From Branchiostoma floridae (taxonomy: Eukaryota > Chordata > Leptocardii > Amphioxiformes > Branchiostomatidae): 64,000 nucleotides of DNA. Every line of letters starts with the position of its first letter. Positions within the stretch are counted from its first letter, which is position 1. The notes under the pieces are model-generated. The model did not search any database and was not told the origin of the DNA. It worked only from the letters and a program-made list of their open reading frames with translations. The position numbers were made by a program, and so were the translations under genes. The stretch lies in contig NC_049989.1 of NCBI RefSeq assembly GCF_000003815.2, positions 18,234,493-18,298,492 of the forward strand, in the 5' to 3' direction. Shown piece after piece: positions 1 to 11,205 of the stretch.

Positions 1-727
1 TCCGTGAACCAAGAAATTAAATTGGTGTGGCCTAATGGCTTGATAGTGACCATGACCTAAGCGTACATGAAAGCCCCCAAACCACTTATAAATAGTAAAA
101 TTATGCTTTTATCCTTTTGAAAGTGTGCGTATATATAGATCTGTACATGACCTTGGTCACTTGACCTTTCTTGCCAACGCCTTTTACCAAATCTTATGTG
201 GCCGTGTCAGTTGAAGTTAAAAGGAGGAAAATGTTACAGTTATGTTTCAACCTGTTGGGGGAAAAGGGTAACAAAAGGGCATGCAAGGAACTCTTAGCGA
301 TAGGATTGCTTCCAAAGCGCCTGTCATACACTCAGGACTTTCCCACGACTTACATGTAGTTCTTAACCGCTTCCTATAGCAAGGTCGATAAGCACAGGGT
401 TGGGAATCCATACTATACTGGCCCCAGTTTGCACTGCTTATATCGCGTCCAAGTAGAATACTACTTTCCATTTAAGTCTGATGTTTCAGAATTTATAGTT
501 GACTGGTGCAGATGGCTTTTAAGAGGGCCAGTAGGCAACCTTGGTAATCAACTACCAACAACAGATGACCTCGCTTTGAACTATATATTAACTCCCATTG
601 CCAGCCATGGTCTGGAGACACCTGGGAGGCCATGTCCAGCTTTGTGCAACAGGGGCTTATACGAGTTATGTAATAGATACTTGTCCATGAAGTACATGTG
701 TAGATAGAATGTTGCTTAAAAACTAAT

Positions 728-940
728 TACTGTAAATGCAGAAACTTTTGCGGTGGTTTAATACTCGTGGTTTTCGTGGTGGCTGCTTCACCGTGAACTT
801 AAAACCACTGTGAACATTTTTCCATGGCAGTAAGAGACTACTTTGCATGGCGCTGTCACAAACATAAAACCACTGCGAAAAGCCGTTTCTTCCGCTACTG
901 CGAAACTAAATCCCCGCGAACGTAAATGCATGTACAGTAT
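728..940. mobile_element. MITE-like element with ACTGTAAATGCA termini
   Basis: The left end reads ACTGTAAATGCA and the right end is its near-perfect reverse complement (TGCATGTACAGT). Inside, GCGGTGGTTT on the left is mirrored by AAACCACTGCG on the right. About 213 bp, no coding capacity. The terminal inverted repeats and small size fit a non-autonomous DNA transposon. Confidence 0.65.
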
Positions 941-981
941 TGTTTACCATGATGTCTAACATATCTTGTTCCCTTCTTCAG

Positions 982-1007
982 CTGCGCTGGCCGAGAACCT
1001 CAGCTAA
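982..1007 (+). CDS. Possible C-terminal coding part of a last exon
   Basis: A pyrimidine tract followed by CAG ends at 981, a good 3' splice site. In one phase the exon reads a codon ending in CT, then A-L-A-E-N-L-S and TAA at 1005-1007, which would be the extreme C-terminus of a plus-strand gene lying to the left. AATAAA sites at 4601 and 5276 could end its transcript. The coding stretch is too short to assign a family, and the phase is unknown. It could equally be chance. Confidence 0.22.
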
Positions 1008-2235
1008 CATCGGGGAGACCACGCCTGCCCTGTCAGCCACCGACCTGCAACATTCCCATATATGGACTTATGGTTGCTTCACACAAGCCATATACATGTG
1101 TCAAGGTACTTATTATAAGTAAAAATGCCTGGCAAAATACGCTACGTACGTACTGTCACCAAATTTGAAATCTGTTTTCGAACTTGAAATAACTATATTT
1201 GAATGTAGTCCTATCAAATTGAAAGCTTTTCATGGGAAGAACAGTATCTATTAATCTTTCTTGGTACTAGCTATACACACAGGAGCAGAAGTATAAACAG
1301 TATGATATATGAACGTTATGTCCTAGTATTTAACAAACTGGACATTCTTTAAATGTCTGGATTCTAATGTACATGTATGCACTGTAACCAGGACAATGCT
1401 GGTGAGAAACGTTGCAAGTGGGAAGGTTACTTGTTAGGGACAGAGTATGGGGAACACTGTTGGGCCCTGTGGGTAGTTTTCTTTTTTAAATGTCATTCTT
1501 TATTGTTCCAAAGTTCATTCTTCATTGTTTGAAAGAGAAAGACAATACAAAGGACACGCATGGCATAAAAAAGCAATGTGACAATATTTGACAATAAATA
1601 GAAACAATTTATTAAATGAAGACATTTCCATATAAAAAATAACTGACTGGCTGTCCCCATTCTCAAACATAGTTTTGCCTGTTTTTCTAGAAATAATACT
1701 TTCTGAGTGTGAAATAAAAACTTAAGAACTTACACTTTTTGAAGATGGTTTACTGAAAAGAAACAAGAAAATGAACTACTTAACGATTGGCTCAGTATCT
1801 TGAGCTGTATTTTCGAAAATTTACCTGTTTCACCATAATTTAAAAGAAATGCCAACAAATGTCTTCACACATAGCACAAACAAGTCCGTCCTGGTTCGAT
1901 TCCCAAAAAGTTACCAAAATCCGTTCAACAAGTTTGAGTGTAGCCTAAGGTTTCTTTTCTATCCATGATATGTGTTTGGGTCAAAGTTAAAATATTCTCT
2001 CGAACGCGAAGGAATCAAATGTTATTCATAATCTAATAAGTTTTTAGATACTGCACAATCATGTTTATACAAAATTTAGACATAATTCAACACACAGTAC
2101 AAAATTGGTTTCGAAATGTCCTTAGTTATTGATAGGCAACTCTAACTTTAAGGTCGTTGTTCAAAGTCGCTTTGAATGGACAGCATTAGTATATTTAGGG
2201 CTAAAACATGTTTCTATTGGGTTATAATAGGGTTT

Positions 2236-2479
2236 ACGGAAAAGGCTGGGCTGTCTACCTGGGCTGTCTACCTGGGCTGTCTACCTGGGCTGTCTACCTG
2301 GGCTGTCTACCTGGGCTGGCTATCACGTCAGGCTACTTGGACCTACGATAGCCCGTTGGGACGTTGGCTGTTTTAGCGGTAGCCTGATGAGATAGACAGC
2401 CCAGGTAGACAGCCCAGGTAGCCAGCCCAGGTAGACAGCCCAGGTAGACAGCCCAGGTAGACAGCCCAGCCTTTTCCGT
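2236..2479. repeat. Long hairpin built from a 13-bp tandem repeat
   Basis: The left arm (from 2236) is a unique ACGGAAAAGG start followed by head-to-tail copies of the 13-bp unit GGGCTGTCTACCT. The right arm (to 2479) is the reverse complement of the same array, ending CCTTTTCCGT. Arms pair over roughly 100 nt with only a few mismatches; a CAGGCTAC / GTAGCCTG pair lies at the base of a short loop near 2336-2375. The transcript would fold into a long stem. No protein is encoded. Confidence 0.85.
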
Positions 2480-3733
2480 CAAGATATAGATGTATCAGAT
2501 CTACTTGTACATTGTTGTATGGAAACCTTCATTTTCCTTGTTGTCCTTGTTGTAGAAGAAAATCTCATGTGTCATGCAAAATTAGTAGTGGAAAAAGGAA
2601 GATATAGTCAAGGTTCAAGTACAGATACATATAATTAAGAGGGAATATTATGTATATCTGTCATTTTTGTTTTGATAGATACTACTAAAATGTTAGATCC
2701 TAACATTTGAGTCAATTGGGTGTTTGAAGTTTAATGGTGCTGTAAGTGCATTGGTGGCATAAATGTATATCATTTGCTCAGCACTGTATACATCATATCC
2801 TGTGTTTGTATGACATAAAAGCTATCTAGAATGTTGCAACAGCACTGTACATGTTTGCTAGAAAGCAACTGTCAAGGCTTTTCTTTTGTTGGTTTGATTA
2901 TTTTTGGTCACAATTTCTTGTGGGTTGCAAACTTTAAGACGTTGTACTGTGACTGCGCAGCTGTTATGGAAATGTGTAAAACTTGACAAATAGAGGATGC
3001 ATTATAGGCGAATTGATATCAACAGTTTTGTAGTCTGGTGCTTTTTTTTAGCAGACTTGACTCGTGATGTAATAAACTGATCAGGGTAAATTATATGCTT
3101 GCTGTGAAAACGATGGAACTAGGCAGAAAGCAAGGCTAACAGTGGTAACAAGGTGTCTGTTACGTAGTAAGAAATTGAAATTCAAGAGTGTAGCAAGAGT
3201 GTATACTTAGTAATATCTGTACATAGAAACAGATAGTTTGAAGAAAAACACTTGTAGATAGAGTGTACGGTGGCTATGGATAGAGATGGAAGTACAGTCA
3301 TAGAGAACATAAAAATGCAAAATAGAAGATAGCTTAAAACATTTCATGTGCGTGGTTGTCTTGAAGGTGAATGAGAATACGCAAGATTCACGAAAGATGT
3401 TTATTTAAAAAAATGTTTCATTTAGATGAGAGGGAGATTTAAGACTGAGATGATAGTAAGAGATAGTCTGAAACGTAATATAGTGTTGTCAGTGTCGAAT
3501 GTTGCAGTTAAGCCAATATAACAGCTACACAAAATACAGCGGCCATATGTTGGGAACTTATAAGTATTCAGTAACATGCCTGAACTACTAAAATGTAGAA
3601 CTGACAGTGCAACCAAAATAGCATGAACCAATACATGTGTGGAGCCAAATTTTTGACAAGTATATTGATATCATACATCTTCCAATACCTGTATCCAGTG
3701 CCATCTGCGAGAGACATAAGGCCCCCCTTTCCA

Positions 3734-3945
3734 CTAGAATGCGATCGCTGAGCGACTGTAAAAAGCAACCAATAATGGATTTGTTTGACCCATATTTCTA
3801 TAATATTGGTCAGGAATACAATGGACTCTGCTAAAAATTAAACACACAAAGTGTTAAAAAACAATCTTTTTTTAAAATCAATGGAGCGATCTTTCAAATA
3901 TTTGGTTGCTTTATATTGGACGCTAAGCGGTCGCATGCTCTAGTA
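3734..3945. mobile_element. MITE-like inverted repeat with GCGATCGC-type ends
   Basis: The left end contains CTAGAATGCGATCGCTGAGC and the right end its diverged reverse complement (GCGGTCGCATGCTCTAG); AAGCAACCA and TGGTTGCTTT are also mirrored. About 212 bp without a coding frame. Interpreted as a non-autonomous DNA transposon copy. Confidence 0.6.
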
Positions 3946-6900
3946 GATCGGTTGGTATACCTGAGGCATATTCTCTACAGTAACAGATAGGCTTCCATTT
4001 TTTATGTCTCCATGTGTGTATATACTGGTCAACATTCTGACAGTTGGGCATTATAAGCTGGTTTGAACTACGCTAGTGGTGTGATGCATCATGGGTAATA
4101 TGTCAAAGTTGAAGGCCCTTGAGACGTCAAGAAAACATGTCTTAACATGTGTCAATCATGTTGTAGACAATAACTGTAACGTTATACATGTTACTGTTTG
4201 GCTTATTACAATATAACTGAAAGCTACAGCTATCACCTTGCTTAGCTTGTGTCAAAGTGTCAGTATGATTGTACCATGGAAAAAGTAATGTTCATTTTGT
4301 GGACTTTACAGGATAGTGGAAATCGCCTTTATTTCAATGTTTAACATAGATTTCATATCTTTATGCCCATCAAAAAAGCATACATTCCCATTTCAAAAAA
4401 ATCAATGTGTTTTTTTAGGCAGGTCTGATGAAACAAGGAGTGACAGTGTTTCAGCATCAAATTCTTTGTTCTATGGATCAAAATTGGAACAAGTTGGCCA
4501 AAAGAAAAGCATTAAAGTTACTTTCTACTGAAATAGTAGAGGTAAAATTATCGCAGACAGTAACACAAATGCACCAACATTGTTAGAATTTTAAAGATTG
4601 AATAAAAATAAAGAAATATGAAACTCTGTTGCAGTCAAACATGGACGGTTTTGTAATTATCATAATAAGTAAGAATCTTTTTTGTGAATTTTGTGATTGC
4701 AAAAAGCAGCACAACAGGTCATATCAAAGTCAATGCAAACCAAAATGTAGCACGGGTAATCCCCAAACCAACTTTTGGCCAAGATGCAGCATATTAATCT
4801 TACTGCTGAAGTAAAAATATGAACTTTAATAGCAAAGCAATTATAAAATTAGGCTTGATCCTGAAGAATTGTAAAAAAAAAACAGTATAAGAAGCAGTAT
4901 GTGTGGAAAAGAATGATACGTACTTTGGTGATGTTGTATTGGTACAAAATTGTTCTATAATTGTACATACGCGAGACATCTTTCATTTTTTGTGTTCTTT
5001 TGTTATGATTTTAGTGCAAATTATGACTGATACAAGCCATTGATGTGACAGATGTGAAATCGAAAGAGGTTGCTTTAGGTAGAATGTATTTTGCAATGCT
5101 TGTTGATAATTTTGTGAACATTGTATATTGGGTATTAGTTGTTTGGTGTAATGAGTACTAAAGGTTATTATTATAAGACTATGGTACAGCAGAATATACT
5201 ATATAAAAACTTGAACAACTTCTGTGTGTTGGAAAAAAAGTAACAAAGATCCTGTGATTGTGTCACAATTGTGTCAATAAAAATCATAAAAAACTTGACA
5301 TTGTGTTGTGTATTTATTTCCTTGTTTGTATTGTGCGTTACGTTTTGTCTAATCCAAGTTTGTTTTACATAGATGTCGATCTGCAGAACAGTGTATGGTT
5401 TGATTCACTGCGTTAGCAGTGATCGATTTTGCCACAAGGGAGTCACACTGACACGGGTGAAGTATCCATAGGTTAAGTCCATTGACGTCTTTAAATCCTA
5501 TTCGAGTCATGTAAACAATGCTAACTTCCTAGCTCTGTTTTAGACCAAGTTTGACTGTAGAAGCCTGCATGGTACATGGTAAAAATGACTCTCCCTTACC
5601 TTGCTCTTGTTCTTTTCTTGGATCAGTAATTATAGCCCCAAAACGGATGAACGCCTGCCGATATAATCTGCTCCTTTTTTAATCGGTAAAAACCCAGTCC
5701 ACTGATTTTTACCGGTTTTGTACCAGTACACCGCCCCTAGTCCTGATTGATGAGCGAGACAGAGCGTGTATAGTTGCTAGTTGTATCTCGCACTACCACT
5801 GGCATGCAATCCCACAGAATCGAGTTTGATTGACTTCAAACAAATTCTAACTCAAACCCTACACCCTGTAGAGTGAAAGATTGGCAATCTCTGTCTCATG
5901 TAGATCAATATAGATGGTTGATGGCTACTCAGATGAAACCTGGAGGCGCATATATGAGGGCACTCCAGCCGCCAGTGAACATAGCCAGTGGGCGTTTTTT
6001 TAATGAACTTCCTGGCACGTTTGACCAATTACTGACGTCACGTATCCGCAAGATCACGTGTTGATAAGATCACGTGCCTGTAACTCTCGCGAGTTTACGT
6101 TCTGAAGTGAGTGGTCATCAGTATTGATCCTGAAGAAGGCGACAGTGAGCGACAGTGGTCGTTGAAAATTTCATCTGTAACGTTATATATACCTTTGTGT
6201 TGGAAGAAAGTTTAGCATTGTACTTTGAAGATTTACCATTGTTCTCAGGTCGAACTTGTTACGTTACACAGTTCCTTGAAAGAGACCGGAACCCGTCCCT
6301 GGGTCCTTCGACGGTACAATTCTTCAAAGTCGCCAAAGTCCGGGAAGATGCATGGTGTTCATTACGGCAGAGACGAGGTAGTATTGATTCTTCTAAGCCC
6401 AGCTTCTGGGACGACAGGTCAATCTTATGGCTATCTCCTGGCCCGACGTTGCTGCCCTTGGGAATGAATATAAGATTATACACTTTTACACTGGTATATG
6501 TTTGTAGTTCTATTTCTACAGATATGCTAAGGTCACATTTCCAAAACGGCACCCGGTATACAAAATGTAGGATATGTCTTCCAAAGGATATGTGTTTCAA
6601 AGGTTATGTCTTTCCTGGAAAAGCATCTTCATAAGCAAGGCCCTAACGGATCAAGAGTGATCTTTCAGAGAAAGGTTTCATGAAGAAAAAAAATAAATTT
6701 CCAAGGGAACAAACCTCTGTGAGCAACCTTAAATCTCCCCGGGAAAAGTCCTTGGAAACGTCCTTGGAACAAGGCAGCTTTCGTGACAAGCGTCTTAAGG
6801 ATGTAGATGCACTTCTTACGTAATTATGTCAGAGGATATGTCTTTCTTAGGGAATGGATCGTCTTGGGGGACGCTCTTTCCAGAAAAGGAGGTGTCTTTC

Positions 6901-8383
6901 CGAGAAATACTAAGTATACAAACAGCTTTGCACTGGAACAAAATCATTCAGAAGAAGACAAATCTCTCCACAAGGAAAAAAATCTCTCTGTAAATAGAGG
7001 AAAGTAGCATTCTTGCGCAGGATACATATGAACAGCTCTATCTGATAAAGTAAAAGGATTTCTGTTTTTTGGTAGAGAAAGCCTCCTGGGGAAAGCTTTC
7101 CCGGAAAAGGAGGTGTCTTTCACTGGTTACCAACTGACTAAAAAACAAACTATGCACTCGATCTTCGATCTTACATCACTAGCATTGTCTTCCTGTTTTT
7201 CTTTTTTCAGGAGATAAACCAAAGTAAGAAGAAAGCAGCTTGGTCACTCACGGAGAGGGAGCTTGTACCACATGCCAAAATATAACACCCTGTATACAGT
7301 CCCGTCTCTTCTACATACACTGCTTTACATGTAAATCCTGACCAGGAACAAAGTAATGATAGTATGTACAAAAATGTAGCGCCTACCCTTCTCAAAACAA
7401 CTATACTCAGCCGGTGTAGTCTTCAACAAAAAAGGCATAGTATTTTTCTTTGTACATTTCTGTCCTACTAGGGCTGTTTTTGACCGAGTATTCGAAATAG
7501 AACGGGACTCTATTATTTTGACATGTTTGATATGGCATTCGGCTGGAAGGGTCCATTGACAGTATGTCTGGAGTCCAGATGTTCATCAAATAAGCAGATG
7601 AAGAGTTGAGATTGGATATGGTCTCCAAGCAGATGTTGGGTGATGTTTTATTTAGTCATGGCCAGGCTTAAAAGTCCTTTCAAAATTCTGCTCTACATGA
7701 ATGTTTGCAACATGTTAGTATAATTTACTTCAACCTTATGAATACAGTATGCTGACCTCAGCTGAGACAATGTACAGAACGGGTCGGCATGTTGGGGACT
7801 CAGTACTACTGCAGCCTCGGGGAGCTGGCTGTGCTGTCCGCTCCCTCAGGAACTAGATCATCAGAGCAGCTGTGTGTGGGAAAAGGAGATATTAAGTAAC
7901 ATTAAATGCTGTCATGTCTTTGACTGCAAAATGATAGAGTAAGACAAATGATAAACAGAATGATTTTTAAACCATTTGGTGTCATACAGTACAAGTTAAG
8001 ACATACTCAAAATGGTTACATTCCTTAGAAGAAGAAGAATCATCATCATAGTGAAGTAAGTTTACTAAAACAGCTGCGTATCTAGGAATATTCATTAAAA
8101 TTTAATGGTACACTAGAGTCCTGAATGTAATGCAAAGGTCAATCTACATATCTTATCACTAAGACGTCCATCAAATATACAATATCAGAGTCCCTTTAAG
8201 CTACCCTGCAATACAGTACAGTTATGCTTATAGGATAACAAATATACCTTATTTTGTTTAGACTATTAGGGTCTTTTTAAGCTGCCGTGTGGTTCAACGG
8301 AGGGGTTCCTCAGAGTGAGCGACAATACCCTGCCATGAGAGTGGTACAATACTGTATACCTATAGGACAACCAGTATAACTCA

Positions 8384-11205
8384 CTACAGACTTTCCAGTG
8401 TTGGGTGTTCCTCACCAGCCTGCACCAGAGCCTGGAACCCTGCAGGCTCCATGGAGATGTGCCACAGGTCCAGCACCTGCAGGGCAGGGAGTCTGGGTAG
8501 AGCCTCGGCCAGAGAAATGGCAGCGGTGTCAGGCAGGTGTGCAGGTGTGTCCTCGTGACCAGACATGTCCAGCTCAGTCAGTGCCGGCAGTGTGCTGATG
8601 ATCTGTGCGACCCTCTCTAGTCCGGCTCCTGTTATTCCACTGTTCCTCCCAATGTTCAGGTCCTGTAGTGTGGCCAGACTCTTGTCACCAGGTGGGTTTT
8701 GTTCTATGTCCAAACTGCAGAGCTGGCAGAGTGTTTGCATCAGTGAGATAATCCCTGAGTCTCCTATATTATTGTCACTCACATCCAACACCTGTAATTG
8801 CACCAGGTGAGGCAGAGCTTTGATCAGGGATGATATTCCACTGTCACTGATACCTGTCGTACTGAGACCCAATATCTTCATGGCTGTGAGATTGTGGAGG
8901 ATAGCAGCCAGGCATTCTAGCCCAGGGTCTCCTATGGCATTAGCACTGATGTCCAGTTTGATCAGTCTGGATAGCTGACACAGTGCAGGGACCAGTGTGT
9001 GCATGCCTGTGGGGCTGATACCACTCGTACTGAGGTCCAACATTTGCATAGCTGTGAAGATGGGGAGAATGGTGGTGAAAGATTTCAGCCCAGTGGCAAG
9101 GAATGTACAATGATTATAACTGAATGTATAATAATTATAACTTACATCCAGTTCTCTCAGTCCCACTAGGTGCCACATGTAGGGAGCCAGGGATGACATA
9201 CCCACAGCTGTCATGTCAACTTTCCCAAGACGGAGTACAGCCAGGTGTGGAACACTGGACAGCCCAGCCTGCAGGACTTCCATCCCAGCATCACCAAGGG
9301 CATCATTCCCAGTAAGATCCAGCTCCTCTAACAGAGACATGTGGCTGAAGCCCTGCACAAGTGGCTGGAGTGATGATGGTGTTAGCTCTGTGTCTGACAG
9401 ATCCAGCGCCCTCAGACCAGGAACATTCTTCAGAACTGAAACCAGCCTAGCTGTATCATCAGGTGAGTAAAAACTTACAAACTTAAGCCTTAGGTCTACC
9501 CGCAGTCCGGGAACAGGGGAAGTGACAATCTGTTCCAGGAAGTGAAGAGCTTCTGAACATTCAACATGATAACATAATTCCAGAATCATTCTATTGGTTG
9601 GCTGTGATGACCCAATGTATTTTATGTAATACTTCAGAGCACCATGTTGTTCCCTGTATCTGCGGGGGTGCACGATGATCACTGGCAGGGCTGTGCTGAT
9701 AGCCTGCAGTATGTCTGGCTCTTTTCTTTCATTCAGGATATCCAGGCAGAGCCACATGAACCTACGGTATGTTGCAACTGATATTTTTATCTCTGGCTTG
9801 TTAGGTAGTTGGGACTTCTGAAAGTCATCTGGTTGTAAGTGTGAAAACTCTTTCTTACTGAGATTGCTCAGTTCTGCCATCACAGCTTGTGCTGCCCATG
9901 AGTCACAGCCACACGTGAACTGAAGCAGGTTACTGAGTTCAAACACCTTGGTTATGGAGGTGAGCTGCAGCAGCTCTACTATGTCTTGGTTCAACAGAGC
10001 ATGAGCAACATATCGTCCAGCCAGGAACTCTTGCATGGTCTTGTGAGAAAAGTTCAGTTGTTTCCTAGGATGCAATTTTGAGGAGGACAGCTCCAAGGAG
10101 ACCACACCAAGCTTTAACAGCAACTCCCAATTCACCTGTTCTTTCTCTATTTTTGTAAGATCAACCAGGGTTTCATTCTTTAGCAGTGCCTCTAGTGCAA
10201 GCTTGCCGAGCTGCAGTAATGACTCAGCAACCTCTGTAGGCAGCCCTTCTGTTGGCATATCCACTCCTTCCCGCTTACAGTGCTTTCTAACCAGACATGT
10301 CAACAGGTTGTCGTACAGCCCTGTCATTGTTCCTGTAGACACCATATCTTGGTCCTCCTCCCACAACACACAGACAAACATCAGGAAAATTGGGGTCTGT
10401 ATTAATGTGTTCAAAAGCTCATTTTCTTTGAAATTTTCAACAAGGTCTTTTGTCAGTTCTTTCTTCCCAACAACAGTGAAATACTGCTGCATGTATTTCC
10501 CTACATGCTCTTTAGAGAAGCCCATGATGTGCACATGACAGTCTGGCCGGGTGTACTGCTGCACTCCTGCTGAGGGTCGTGAGGTAATCACAATTGTGCT
10601 GTTGGGGTACAACTTGCCAGACAGCAGTTTGGGAATGGCCTGCCCGGCTGACCTGGCCTCAGGCCGCAGCTCATCATACCCATCTAGCAGGAAGAGCACA
10701 TGGGACTCATTCCCCTTGAGGATTGTTCTGATGGATTGTACATCAATACCTTCAGTTGTTTCAGGAACACACTGGTCCCACACCATCTCCTCTATGGTCT
10801 CCCCCTCTCTCACCTCCCGAAGTCGGATCAACTGTACGATTTTGTGCCGCCTGCCCAGTTCTGTTTTTATTGAGATAGCATCTAGGGCTTCTTTGGACAG
10901 AAATGTTGTCTTTCCCCCTCCGGCTTCACCCTCAATCAGAATACACCTTGGTGCTGTGGACAGTCCTGTGACATTTGGGTTGAACAAATCGTCTAACGAC
11001 TTCAGTTCTTTCCTTTGTTCTGCCCCCATTGATTCTGACCTGTTATAGTTTTTGGCTGTTTTGAGTTGTTTCTCACTTGTTGGTACCAACTCTAACTGGG
11101 TGAAGATGTCACTGAGCGTAAGTGTGAAGTTGTCATTCCAGGTCAGAAGCTTGAAGTAAGACAGTGTCAACTCATAGTATGTCTTCACAGATGTTTGCAA
11201 CACAT
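8384..11205 (-). CDS. NLR gene exon 4: NACHT and LRR domains
   Basis: The acceptor TTTCTATTCCAG at 11206 joins in frame with the upstream exons. No ATG precedes the NACHT domain in this frame: the open frame extending to 11239 begins with TTG and its first 11 codons are intron. The exon holds the whole NACHT ATPase, the winged-helix-like region with F-S-H-K-T-M-Q-E-F-L-A-G typical of NLRs, and the LRR array, ending at TAG 8384-8386. A possible donor (CTG/GTGAGG near 8421) and an acceptor at about 7871 would give an alternative five-residue tail; I prefer the read-through stop. Confidence 0.85.

Larger units (their letters stand above)
1..8383. other. Mostly non-coding left flank
   Basis: No convincing protein domain was recognised apart from a possible last exon near 982. 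The stretch holds several inverted-repeat elements, annotated separately. From about 2500 to 5300 it is AT-rich, low in recognisable repeats, and carries AATAAA signals at 4601 and 5276, so it could be a long 3' UTR of a plus-strand gene. Around 6110-6160 there is a short motif (GGCGACAGTG) that looks repeat-derived, and 6590-7130 repeats GTCTTTC / GGAAAAG blocks in a degenerate way. I see no gene in 5300-8383. Confidence 0.5.

Noticed and set aside
6155-6634. 159-codon frame as a gene
   Set aside because: It lacks a recognisable domain, overlaps other open frames on both strands and lies in degenerate repeat-like sequence.
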